Positions 50,707 through 60,661 of a stretch of 64,000 bases of DNA are shown here, one piece after another (within the stretch, counting starts at the first letter, position 1; the number at the start of each line of letters is the position of its first letter). Origin of the DNA: Tetramitus jugosus. Taxonomy: Eukaryota > Heterolobosea > Eutetramitea > Acrasida > Vahlkampfiidae. Below the pieces are notes generated by a model that had not been told where the DNA came from, did not search any database, and saw nothing but the letters and a program-made list of their open reading frames with translations. Location: assembly GCA_937625935.1 (NCBI GenBank), contig OW569394.1:62001-126000 (forward strand). Reading direction: 5' to 3'. The position numbers were made by a program, and so were the translations under genes.

Positions 50707-51000
50707 ATGTCGTCCAGTATTCAAGCTACACTCGGAAATCAAGTCAATTCACTCGATAGAGGTCAACAACCACTTGTGAACAACAACGCTGTTAGGTATA
50801 GAGACAAGTACGAGCTCATCATGTATATTCGACAGTGGATGGTAATTTGTTGGTTAGTGCTTAGTAGTATAGCTATTCTATTGAGTTTGTGGTACTTGAT
50901 TCGCAAGTTTTATTCTCATTCGTTGAAAAAGAGTGATAAGAAACATCGCAAGAAAGAAGTGTTGTTGATGAATTCAACGGTGGACATTAGTACTCTGTGA
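50707..51000 (+). CDS. Small single-pass membrane protein, copy 2
   Basis: A 97-aa paralogue of the protein at 49825, roughly 70% identical by eye with no gaps. The N-terminal NSLDRGQQPLVNNN and C-terminal MNSTVDIS are nearly unchanged. The membrane helix (WMVICWLVLSSIAILLSLWYL) varies conservatively. The upstream DNA also matches (CACCAACCAAATCACTCC). The function is unknown; proximity hints at a link to the membrane-anchored lipase. Confidence 0.6.
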   Translation: MSSSIQATLGNQVNSLDRGQQPLVNNNAVRYRDKYELIMYIRQWMVICWLVLSSIAILLSLWYLIRKFYSHSLKKSDKKHRKKEVLLMNSTVDISTL

Positions 51001-51533
51001 CTTGTTACAACAGAAAGTACCTTGCTCTTGGTGGTGTACCGCTCAAGTATTTGGATTGGTATTGGGTTTGTCAAACAAGAGTATTGAACTCGAATTGTGA
51101 GCTGTGGACTCGTGAAAGTCTAGATCAAGATCAGTGAATGAGATTCAACTCATGCTCATGTTTCATACTCGCGTTTCTCTTTTCTACATGTACTTGGTGT
51201 TTCAAATATTGAGACCCAGCTCGCTTTGAGCCTATTCACGAATGGTTGGTGGTTGACTCAAACATCAATTTCGAGCTTCGTAGTGCGCACTGTTCACCAT
51301 AAACACATAAGAGCTCAACAAGAAAATTCCCAGATCGTTTCTCCCAATTGGAAGTCTGAGGTCCAGGTAGAAAAACTCCGTTCATTTTGCATTTTCACTT
51401 CCCGAACAAGCAAAAAAATCAAAAGATATCTATTTGTCAATGTTCGAATGAATTCATTCAACAACAACAACAACAACAATAATACCAAACAACAACAAGT
51501 CAACAAACAAGACAAACAAACTTATCATCATCA
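51001..51533. other. Intergenic region with a possible coding relic
   Basis: A 44-codon open stretch (51003-51137) reads YLALGGVPLKYLDWYWVCQT and on to a TGA, perhaps another lipase-cluster relic (compare GVPKYLHVP of the lipase). The rest is the promoter and CAA-rich leader of the CLC gene. Confidence 0.35.
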
Positions 51534-51694
51534 ATGAGTGATCTTCACAATAACAACATCAACATCAACAACAATGATAATGAGGATGATGACATGATAC
51601 ACCTCATTGTTGACAACAACCATAGTCATGATATCAATGGTGAAAATGGTGGGGAAAAGATTGAAAATGAAACTTCAATCATTCCACTCTTATC

Positions 51695-51725
<31 letters not shown>

Positions 51726-54485
51726 AATAGCAATCATCATTTCTATATTGAAAATTATTATCATTACAAACAAAAGAATCACAATCTGAATAACCATTTG
51801 GATCCAATCGATGATGATGATGATGAAGACAGTGAAGCAGAGAACAGAGAAGAAAAAATTCGAATCACTGCCGAACGAAAACGTTACATTCATATTTTGG
51901 CGCGCAAACACGCCCGCATGAAAATTCCCGCTCTTGGTTCCAACACCAAGAATACAAAAAAATCATCATCATCCACCACCAACAACAACAACAACAACAA
52001 CAACAATGATGAAGAATCAAAAAACACTCATCACCCAACAACAACACCTCCAACAACAACAACAACCATTGTAGTAGAATCATTAGACTATGTCGTACCA
52101 GACAACATTCCCCACCGACTCGCCATGAGAAACAAATCACATCGATCTCATCACGTGGACAATGTTCGAAAATGGCTCACATCATTCCTCATTGGTGTGT
52201 GCACTGGTCTCGTTGCCTACCTCGTTCACACACTGATTGACAAACTGTTCGAATACAAATTCCTACTCGTCTTCCAACAATCTCTCAAAACTATTCATTC
52301 ACGCTACGCAGTGTACACTGCATACAATACCATTCTCATCCTGCTCAGTAGTACACTATTGATTTATTTGACTCCTCATGCCATTGGTAGTGGCATACCT
52401 GAAGTCAAGGGCTACTTGAACGGTAGTCGCATACCCAAGTGTTTCAATGTGACAACACTGTTGGGCAAAGTAGTAGGTGTGATTGCATCTGTGGCAAGCA
52501 GTCTGCCCGTTGGACCCGAAGGCCCCATGATCCACATTGGTTCATTGATTGGCGGTGGACTCGGAGAATTTCGGAGTCGGACAATTGGATGTGCATTGCC
52601 AATGATGGAGGATTTTAGGAATTCGAGACAGAGACGTGATTTTATTAGTTTGGGAGCGGCATGTGGTGTCAGTGGAGCGTTTGGAGCGCCCATTGGTGGA
52701 GTATTATTTGCATTGGAAGAAGTGAGTTCGCATTGGAGTCAAAATTTGACTTGGCGATGTTTTTTTGGTAGTATGATTGCATGTTTCACAATGAATTTCT
52801 TCTTGAGTGGATTGTCGATTAGTACGTACATGCGCAGTTTTGTTCTGTTTGAAGTGAGTTCTCCCGATGTGGGATATCGATTGTATGAAATTGTGTTTTT
52901 TGTGTTGATTGGAGTGATTGGTGGATTGTTGGGTGCACTGTACACGTCCATGGTCATTGGACTCAATCGATTGCGAAAGAGGTTTTTGAATCGGTTTGCA
53001 TATCGTCGATGGATTGAAGTCGTATTGTTTGTTGTGTTGTTGAGCACTGTTTGTTTCTATGTGCCCATGTTGAGTCACTGCAAGACGAGACCTAATTTGA
53101 ATTCTTCTTCTGCTGCTTCTGCTGCTTCTGCTGCTTCACTGGTTGGTAGTAGTAGTAGTAGTAGTAGTGGTCGTGGAAATGCAAGTCTTGTGACACTTGG
53201 TAGAGGTATGGGTAGATCAAAGAGTACAAGTGGTGATTCACCGAGTAGTGGAGGGGAGAATGATGATCAAGGAACAGTGTCCTACACTTGTGGTGTCAAT
53301 CAGTACAATGAACTCGCAACATTGTTCCTAGTCAAGCAAGAACAAACAGTCAAACATTTGATTAATCGAGGTTTCAATCTAGAGTTCTCCATGGGTACCT
53401 GTGTCATTTTCACATGCATTTACTTTTTGGGATCGGGATTTGCGTGTGGTGCTGCACTCTCCAGTGGTCTCGTTGTTCCCATATTGCTCGTCGGTGCAGG
53501 CTATGGTCGATTCATTGGCCTGTTGGTTCAAATGTTGTTCCCATCCATGAAGATTGATCCAGGAGTGTATGCACTGATTGGTGCCAGTAGTTTTATGGGT
53601 GGCGTATCTCGTATGACCATATCCATGACTGTGATCATTGTTGAAATTACCAATGATTTGCAATACTTGTTCCCCATTATGCTCGTCACCATGATTAGCA
53701 AGTGGACAGGTGATTTGTTTACTCATCCACTGTATGACATGTTGTTGCAGTTGAAGGATGTTCCCTATTTGGAGAGTGAGCCTTCAGTTGTCATGACAAA
53801 GCTCAAGTGCAGTGATATACTGGCTCAAGTCTCACCATTGCTTGCTACTACGACAGTGGTACCACCAAGGTCTTTGAATTATGGTTCCATGATGGTGAGT
53901 GGTGGTGGTTTTGGTGGTGGTGCAAGTGAGAGTGGTGGAGGTCATGTGATGCCTGGTGCCAATGTTCACGGCGTGGTCTGTCTCAGAGAAAACATGGAAA
54001 CCGCACAGAAAATTGTCTCCATTTTGGCAGAGTGTGATCACAATGGATTCCCAGTGGTGCGCGAAGAAGTCAATGGTGATCAAGTGTTTGTCGGTATCAT
54101 CTCCAAGAAGCATCTGCTCGTTTTGCTAAAGTATGCAGTGTTGAAGAATCGAAAGCACTTTAGTGAAAAGGAGTTGAATCGCATTGTCAATGGTCCTCAC
54201 ATCTTATTGCACAAGGTGTGTAAAAAGTATACGGAGGCACATTGGAACAAGGTGATTGATTTGAGAGAGCTCGTCAATTATTCGAGCTTGTGTGTCAATC
54301 AAGAGTTTTCTGTTGATTTGGCGTACGAGTTGTTCCGAAGTATGGGATGTCGACACTTGGTGGTTGTCAATTACAGGAATCAAGTCGTGGGCATGTTGAC
54401 TAGAAAGGACTTTATGGAAGAACGATTGGAACACATTTATCATCGACTGAAACAAAAGTGGGACTATGAAAAGAGATTTCATTGA
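51534..54485 (+). CDS. CLC-family chloride channel / Cl-/H+ exchanger
   Basis: A 983-aa single-exon protein. The N-terminal 180 residues are cytosolic and low complexity (poly-Asn near 51699-51730 and 51980-52007). The CLC core has GSGIPEVKGYL, PVGPEGPMIHIG with gating glutamate E329, LFALEEVSSHW (the Glu pair that holds the proton glutamate in exchangers), and LSSGLVVPILLVGAGYGR. Two CBS domains follow (HGVVCLRENMETAQ...GIISKKHLL, and CVNQEFSVDLAYELF...VVGMLTRKDF). Both glutamates favour a Cl-/H+ exchanger of endosomes or lysosomes over a channel. A Ser/Gly-rich loop of about 70 residues (53090-53280) is inserted in the membrane domain. Confidence 0.93.
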
Positions 54486-55308
54486 TAAACAAACACACAC
54501 TTGCCCCAGCCTTTTGTTTGTTCTTTTCTATGCTATTCACTGTCCTTCGCGTCGCTCAAACGACAAGACGTGAATATTGGATTGTTCGTTCACATTCAGA
54601 TGTCGAATTAAATGACCACCTTAACTCTCCTTCTTGGTGGACTGCTGCGAACGATCGCGGTAACATATTGAAACCCACAACTACCAATTTGGGCTCAAAA
54701 CTGACAGCCACTTTTCCTTTCCAAATCTAAATAACTCTCTTTAATCGTATCAAGATTACTGTCGAGTAACTAACATAGATATTATAGTTATTAAATCCAC
54801 CGAAAATGTATTATTCCGCTAACATTACATAATACCAACTTATTTGTCATTAAATATTTAAAACATATGAATTAATGTAGTATCATTAATTAAATGGTTT
54901 AAGTTTATCAATGGAAACACAACAATAATTGTGGGTTGCATCGAGTACTCGCGTTGACCCTGACGATTGGCGTTTGGTTCTTCTGCCTGCCAGCAACGGA
55001 AAGGTCTTTGGTTGCTCCGCTATGAGTGCAGTTTTAAAACGGTTTTGAGATAGTGGGTCATAAAAGGGTCTGACACTCTCAATGAGGAACAAGGACAGTT
55101 CTCATCTTTTATGGATCCCATTGGGTGCGAACCACTTGCTCGATTGGGCACCAAATCTCTAAGCATACCCACTGAAGTACATAGGAAAATAACCCCTCCC
55201 GGCATTTTCCTCCTCCAATCGGTTCAGCTCCCCCCCACCATCACACAAGGGACACTCAACGCTAGATAGGGTTTATAGCACACACACACCAACCAAGAAG
55301 AAGAAGAA
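54486..55308. other. Long intergenic region with AT-rich core
   Basis: Positions about 54725-54900 are very AT-rich. The flank at 54900-55210 has higher GC and, on the minus strand, two overlapping open stretches in different frames (MPGGVIFLCTSVGMLRD from 55205, and SQNRFKTALIAEQPKTF nearer 55050). I recognise neither and do not call a gene. The last 100 bp form the leader of the fucosyltransferase-like gene. Confidence 0.4.
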
Positions 55309-56730
55309 ATGAAGAAACGCATCGCATTCCTTGCTCTTGTCGTTGTTTCTAGCTGTTTCATCTACATGATACTGTATCAATGGGAGATGAACATTTTCAA
55401 CAATGGTATAGAACAAGAACGCACAGTTGATGGTACTCCTCCCCTCATGATGTCTCACACTATTACTAATGATTCTACAACAACAACAACAACATCAGTT
55501 TATATCCCATTTGGTGTCTATCGAACAGGCGATGTGCCATACAATGAATTGGGTGAATCGATTCGTTGGGTACCTCTCACAACAACAACATCAACAACAA
55601 CAGCTACATCCTATATGAAACAACTAACAAAGTTACAACCAGTAGATATTCGTCCATTCTTGACTACTACTGTGCAACAATTATGGATTGAGAATGGAAG
55701 AGAACAATTGAAGGCCAAGTACAATATTCAAGGCTTCTTAATGTACTTTCCATCATCTGGTCTCAGTAATCAACTCATGACATTTGAATCATTGATTTAC
55801 ACTGCATTGATCACTAAACGTATCCTTGTGATTCCACCATTGATGAACTCTCATACCAATCACTTTCCATTCAGAGTCAATGATTGTGTCAAGAGCTTGC
55901 AGAGTAGTACTAGTACTAGTAGTAGTACTGATAGTAGTTTAGTAACCACAACATCAAGAGGAAATTTTTATTATTATGATGATTCTTGTAAAGAGCCAAG
56001 TATTCAATTCGATCGTTACTTTGATTTGATTCAACCAAACAATGGAACTCATGTGTATGAAGGACCACCTCTCCTTTTCATCTATGCCAGAGATTATGTA
56101 CAATTGTTTAAGAATGAAATGAGTAGTGTGGCAAAACATGGCATACCAGATGTGGCGTCATCAACATCTTTGCACAGAGGATCCTTCTATGTTCAGACAA
56201 GATTCACATGGGATTATAACTTGTCGTACGATAAGGGATCTACATTGAAATGCAATGACAATATAAAGTCAGAATTGAAGAGAGTTCTGTCCATTCTAGG
56301 CATCACATCCTTTATTGGAGTGCATCTGAGGAGAGGTGATTACAGGAGTCACTGCCATTCATCTGTTCGAGTTCATCCAATGTGGAAAGATACGTATACT
56401 CCAACGAGTTGCTACACTCCCACGGACAGTGTGATTGAACAAGTGGAATCACTAAAGAACACATTCAACATTTCTAATGTTGTGATAGCACACAATGAAA
56501 ATGATGATCATTTCCGAAAACAGATGAAAGAAAAGAGGTGGACGTTGGAGGATGAACTATGGAAGCATCTTCAGGCCAAGAAGAACCCAGAACAGATTGT
56601 GTTTCCTATTCACATTCAATGTCTCATGTCTCTTGCAGAACAGTTCATTGGGAACTCGTATTCTTCATTCTCAATGAGGATACGGGTGTTGAGAAAGTTA
56701 TCTGGCTTGTCTTCCATGTCATTTGTATAA
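55309..56730 (+). CDS. Type II membrane protein, GDP-fucose O-fucosyltransferase-like
   Basis: A 473-aa single-exon protein with a short Lys/Arg N-terminus, one signal-anchor helix (FLALVVVSSCFIYMILY), a Thr-rich stem, and a lumenal domain. YFPSSGLSNQLMTFESLI matches the first nucleotide-binding loop of the POFUT/GT65-GT68 superfamily (GxxNQ). FIGVHLRRGDYR (about residues 336-347) is the GDP-fucose-binding HxRxGD-type motif, and FIGNSYSSFS matches the C-terminal acceptor-side motif. It should work in the Golgi or ER on proteins or glycans. Thr- and Ser-rich inserts near residues 60, 95 and 205 are lineage features. Confidence 0.8.
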   Translation: MKKRIAFLALVVVSSCFIYMILYQWEMNIFNNGIEQERTVDGTPPLMMSHTITNDSTTTTTTSVYIPFGVYRTGDVPYNELGESIRWVPLTTTTSTTTATSYMKQLTKLQPVDIRPFLTTTVQQLWIENGREQLKAKYNIQGFLMYFPSSGLSNQLMTFESLIYTALITKRILVIPPLMNSHTNHFPFRVNDCVKSLQSSTSTSSSTDSSLVTTTSRGNFYYYDDSCKEPSIQFDRYFDLIQPNNGTHVYEGPPLLFIYARDYVQLFKNEMSSVAKHGIPDVASSTSLHRGSFYVQTRFTWDYNLSYDKGSTLKCNDNIKSELKRVLSILGITSFIGVHLRRGDYRSHCHSSVRVHPMWKDTYTPTSCYTPTDSVIEQVESLKNTFNISNVVIAHNENDDHFRKQMKEKRWTLEDELWKHLQAKKNPEQIVFPIHIQCLMSLAEQFIGNSYSSFSMRIRVLRKLSGLSSMSFV

Positions 56731-56885
56731 ACTAGATAGACTCCTTGACGAGTTAGTGACTTGAAATAAACACTATTTATTGATCCTTCGATCTGGCCAC
56801 ACACAAACAAGACTAAATAGAAAATACACATCATCAAGAAGAACCATTCGTTTCATACAGTCTCGCCTATCCCTTTATTCTATGA

Positions 56886-57722
56886 TCAAGGTGCAGATGA
56901 TGAAACAGTTTCAGTTTGTTTTGTTGCTCCTCTCTTGTCCATAAAGTATTTTTTGTATCGTAACAGCGAATACACTTGATTCTTGTTGACTCGATTGGCA
57001 ATGAAATCGGGAACGAAACCACCCACAGCCGTTTGAATCACATTGGTAATCTTCAAATCACACTGTCCATCACTCTTGTAACTCTCCTGAAACAAGTAAC
57101 CATATTGAATGACATTGGCTCTCACGCAACCCTCACCACAAGGATACTGTAAAAAGTCTTCATCATCCACACTCGATCCAGCAGCCAACCACTCTGTCGG
57201 TGAAATTTGTTCAATGTATCGATACACCAGCACATCTCTATTGCTTACGAGCATGGATCCACTATTGTATTGTGAGTGAAGCAACACAAGAGTAGGAAAA
57301 TGGGGGTGAAACACTCGGTGCAATTCACAATATTCTTGATCAGGGTCAATGGTTTGAAGTCCTTGCTTGGTGCTGCACAAGCCTCTTTCGGACCACATTT
57401 CCTCCAAGAATTCAGAAGTTTTCAAATTGGGAATCTCAACGTCGCCTCTCCATACAGTAACATTGCTATGAGTGGTCATGGTATCGGGTAGAGTGCACTT
57501 GGAGATGGTGAGACCTTGTTCTCCTCTAGAGCTATCAGAACTCTTATGACTATCGAGTTCTTCCGTCTTGACAAGGTTCCATTGAACAATAGGAGGATCG
57601 TTGTGTATCATTTGTAGCATCAGAGGTTTCATGACTTGATATCGACCGAGATACTTTTGAGTCAGGAAATCAGAACTCCTGAATTGAGAGTCTGGTGCAT
57701 TGGAAGGCAAATGGAAGAACAT
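56886..57722 (-). CDS. START-domain lipid-binding protein
   Basis: A 278-aa protein taken from the ATG at 57722. An in-frame stop nine codons upstream (TGA near 57749) supports this start. Most of the length is a START domain: VTVWRGDVEIPNLKTSEF, HRVFHPHFPTLVLLHSQYN, VLVYRYIEQISPTEW, and a C-terminal helix ITNVIQTAVGGFVPDFIANRV that parallels the lid helix of StAR-type domains (GWIPxWLVN). Such domains carry sterols, phospholipids or ceramide between membranes. The substrate cannot be predicted. It is divergent from and very close to the DCTN6-like ORF. Confidence 0.72.
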   Translation of the reverse strand: MFFHLPSNAPDSQFRSSDFLTQKYLGRYQVMKPLMLQMIHNDPPIVQWNLVKTEELDSHKSSDSSRGEQGLTISKCTLPDTMTTHSNVTVWRGDVEIPNLKTSEFLEEMWSERGLCSTKQGLQTIDPDQEYCELHRVFHPHFPTLVLLHSQYNSGSMLVSNRDVLVYRYIEQISPTEWLAAGSSVDDEDFLQYPCGEGCVRANVIQYGYLFQESYKSDGQCDLKITNVIQTAVGGFVPDFIANRVNKNQVYSLLRYKKYFMDKRGATKQTETVSSSAP

Positions 57723-57767
57723 GAGATACACGGTAATGAGATCAGTTCACACTAGAATGAGGAAAGA

Positions 57768-58214
57768 ATGAGATTGATCAGTTTTGTCACGAACCCCCAA
57801 ACCGAAATTTTATCTAGAAAATCAATAATACTTTGGTTCGTTGTATTATCGGAGATCACAAACTCTGGAGATTTACGACAGATGCAGATCGCTCATTTGA
57901 CAATGGAATATTTTGTTGATCAACTCTGGTCCATTTTACTTGGAGAGAACGCAATTATTCATCCCAAGGTCATATTGAAGAGTGGTCCAAACAGTGGCGG
58001 TATCTACATTGGTAAGAATAACATCATTGAGGAAAAAGCAAAGATTGTTAATTACTCGAAACAACAGCTCGAAATTGGTGACTTCAATTGGATCCAATCG
58101 AGCAGCATTAGTGATTCTCAAATGATTGGTCATAGAAATACAATAGAACAAATAGTTGTTCTCACTCGGTCCTCTGGAGAGTTTGGAGGAGATTCATCCA
58201 AGCAGGCAATGTGA
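57768..58214 (+). CDS. DCTN6 (dynactin p27)-like ORF, atypical ends
   Basis: The middle of this 148-aa frame, GENAIIHPKVILKSGP, GGIYIGKNNIIEEKAKIVN and LEIGDFNWI, matches the left-handed beta-helix of dynactin p27 (TVIHPKARI, VIGEGNLIEEQALIIN). In dynactin p27 caps the pointed end with p25. The first 60 residues do not look like family sequence, and the last part (SSGEFGGDSSKQAM) replaces the second half of the helix. Either introns are hidden in both ends or the gene is decaying. I found no convincing splice sites. Confidence 0.5.
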   Translation: MRLISFVTNPQTEILSRKSIILWFVVLSEITNSGDLRQMQIAHLTMEYFVDQLWSILLGENAIIHPKVILKSGPNSGGIYIGKNNIIEEKAKIVNYSKQQLEIGDFNWIQSSSISDSQMIGHRNTIEQIVVLTRSSGEFGGDSSKQAM

Positions 58215-58927
58215 CTTAGAGTTAATCTCTGAAGGTGGCTACTGATTTTCTGAATAAATGAATTTGGAATATTGATTCACAGATTACGAAGGAGCAACAT
58301 GTTCAGATTTGTGCAGTGAGTACCAATGATGCGGGCCAACAGCAGTCAAAAAATTGTGATCACACCAGATGAGATCGGGAATGACTCTAGTCCTGCATAA
58401 AAACTTACGAATTCCCGTAATGGAAAAGCACCTTCTTTTGATCATTGTAGTCCCACAATTTTCAAGTGCTTCATCTGAGTGTTCTTGGACTCGTTCCAGC
58501 ATCTCTTCATAACTCTATCATCAATGTTAAGTAAGTGATCAGATCCCAAGAAGGAGAGTCGAACCTCTCAAGTTCTTAAACTTTTGAATCCAAGCAGGGA
58601 GATAGGTAAGAGAGAAGTTGAAGAAATTGTGCAGACCTAAGAAATTGTGTGAAAAATATTTTTGAGGTCGTAGCCTGGTTTTGAGTTCCAAAGGTTCTTG
58701 ATCCTTGCTTTCCTGAAACTGTATTTTTGAAGAATCATTGGTCAGGAGAGAGAATATCAGATTCTAAGCGACTGTAGTCCATCCTTCCTTCAAGGTCAAG
58801 GTTGAATCAAATCCGCTCTTGCACCAAAAAAAAACACAAGAAGAAAATTAATTTCTGCGCCACATAAAAAAACGCAAAGCGATAGAAAAAAAAAATCACA
58901 CAACAAAATCAATCAATCAACAACAAA
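58215..58927. other. Intergenic region before eIF5
   Basis: I see no firm gene. A minus-strand ATG frame at 58284-58502 (72 codons, MLERVQEHSDEALENCG at its start) is unsupported. A tRNA-like fragment near 58535-58595 is discussed under rejected items. The final 100 bp are the A-rich leader of eIF5. Confidence 0.4.
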
Positions 58928-60465
58928 ATGAGTTCTCATTTAGTGAATATTGCTGAAGAAGGCAACAACGATGCTCATTATCGTTACAAGAGAGAATTAC
59001 TTCAATTAAAAGTAGAAGGAAGAGGAAACGGTATCAAAACTGTCATTACCAACATTGGTCGTGTTTCTGAGAGTTTGGGCGTACCTCCTGAATGTACGTA
59101 TTATTATTATTTCTCCATTCTTTTGTGTTGATGATGATCATTTTTTCCTATTCTGCGACACGAAAAAAAAAACTCACACTTTTCACATACAACAACAAAC
59201 AACAACAACAAAACAAAAAAAATACAACATGCACAGATCCAACCAAATACTTTGGATTAGAATGTGCTGCTCAATCAAAGTACGACAAGAAGACTAAACA
59301 CTCTGTAGTCAATGGTAAATTTGAATTGAGAGAAATGGAGAATACTCTTCAGAATTTTATCAAGAAATTTGTCTTGTGCTACAAGTGTAAACTACCAGAG
59401 TGCAGTTATGAGATTACAAAGAGTGAAGAATTGAAAATGAATTGTCGTGCATGTGGTCACATTGCCACTGTCAGCCCCACTGAGAAATTGGTTACTTTTA
59501 TTCTGAAGCATCCACCTACCAATATGACTCAAAAGGGTAGTGCTGCCAATGCTACATCAGCCACTGTCACCACTAGTTCAAAGAAGAAGTCTTCTCAGAT
59601 GGAAGATGATGATTTGGAACCAGAGGATCAAGTCCAATGGAGTCAAGACACGAGTGATGAAGCTGTTGAGAGAAGAAGAAGAGAAGAAGGCTTGTCTGAC
59701 AATATTTCTGCATTGACTGGTGTTTCTACCTCTACGGATGCTACTTCCAATGATGCTGCTGCAGATGCCAAGAGAAGAAGAAGACAACAACATGAAGAAG
59801 AAGAAGCAGCAGCAGCACAACAAGCAGAAGAAGAGGAACAAGCGGATGCTGATGGTAGAATCTCACCTCAACAAGTCCTCCTCAGGTACATGAATTTGAT
59901 GATGACGAATCAACAACCACTGTCATCATCATCATTGACTGAAGAAGACTCTGCACAAGTGTCATCTGATGACTACTCACCATCCATCATTACTCAACAC
60001 TTGAATTCACTCTATCACGCACTCAAACAAATTCAAACCACTTATGAATTCTCTGACAAGGACATTATTTGTTTGTTGTTTGAGAGTGTGTTCTCCACCA
60101 TGTACGCTGGTAAGAAATCAGAGGAGACACCATTGGTCACTCGTATCCAATTGTATGCTCCACTCATTCGAAAGTTGCTCAATCAACACTATCAGGACAA
60201 GCTCATTCTGGCGTACACTGAGGACTATATTGCCACATTCTCTCCACGTGGTGAAGAAGAAAAGGTGTTGCCTCATGTGGCCAACTTGTTCTTGACCCTC
60301 TATCAACAGGATATCATTCATGATGCATCAGTGATTGTCGATTGGGTCATGAGCACAAAAAAGTCAAAGATGGTCAAGGATGCTGCACTCGTTCAGAAGA
60401 TGAAGGCTGCTGCTAGACCGTTTGCCAAGTGGGCCATTGAGAAGGGCATTGTTGCCACTGAATAA
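58928..60465 (+). CDS. EIF5: Translation initiation factor eIF5 (GTPase-activating protein for eIF2)
   Basis: Exon 1 (58928-59093) and exon 2 (59237-60465) are joined across a 143-bp intron (59094-59236, GTACGT...CACAG), giving 464 aa. Splicing forms GVPPEYPTKYFGLECAAQ, matching NRPPTYPTKYFGCELGAQ in human. The N-terminal GAP domain has the essential Arg (R19 in HYRYKRELL) and VEGRGNGIKTVI. A C2-C2 zinc ribbon (CYKCKLPEC, CRACGH) follows. A Glu/Arg/Ala-rich linker leads to a W2-type HEAT domain at the C-terminus (YQQDIIHDASVIVDWV, ARPFAKWAIEKG) that binds eIF2-beta and eIF3. All functional residues appear present. Confidence 0.95.
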
Positions 60466-60661
60466 GCAACCACAGGAAGAAGATGGATCGCACAATAGAT
60501 ACACGAAAATAAACAAGAAGTAGTTTTAGAATTTTAAAAGTGCATGAATCGTAGATCCATGCGTTTTCTATTCTTTCATTTTGAGGGAGGCTTTTTCCCA
60601 CTTTTCCGTATCTTGTAGTTCCGTAACACATCTGTTTCGAAAATCAGAAAACAAACAAACG

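Noticed and set aside
58535..58600. Minus-strand tRNA-like fragment with GAGAGGTTCGACTCTCC
   Set aside because: The T-arm-like piece and a TTCAAAA loop are suggestive of tRNA-Leu, but the anticodon stem has mismatches and no D-arm or matching 5' acceptor strand is found upstream.
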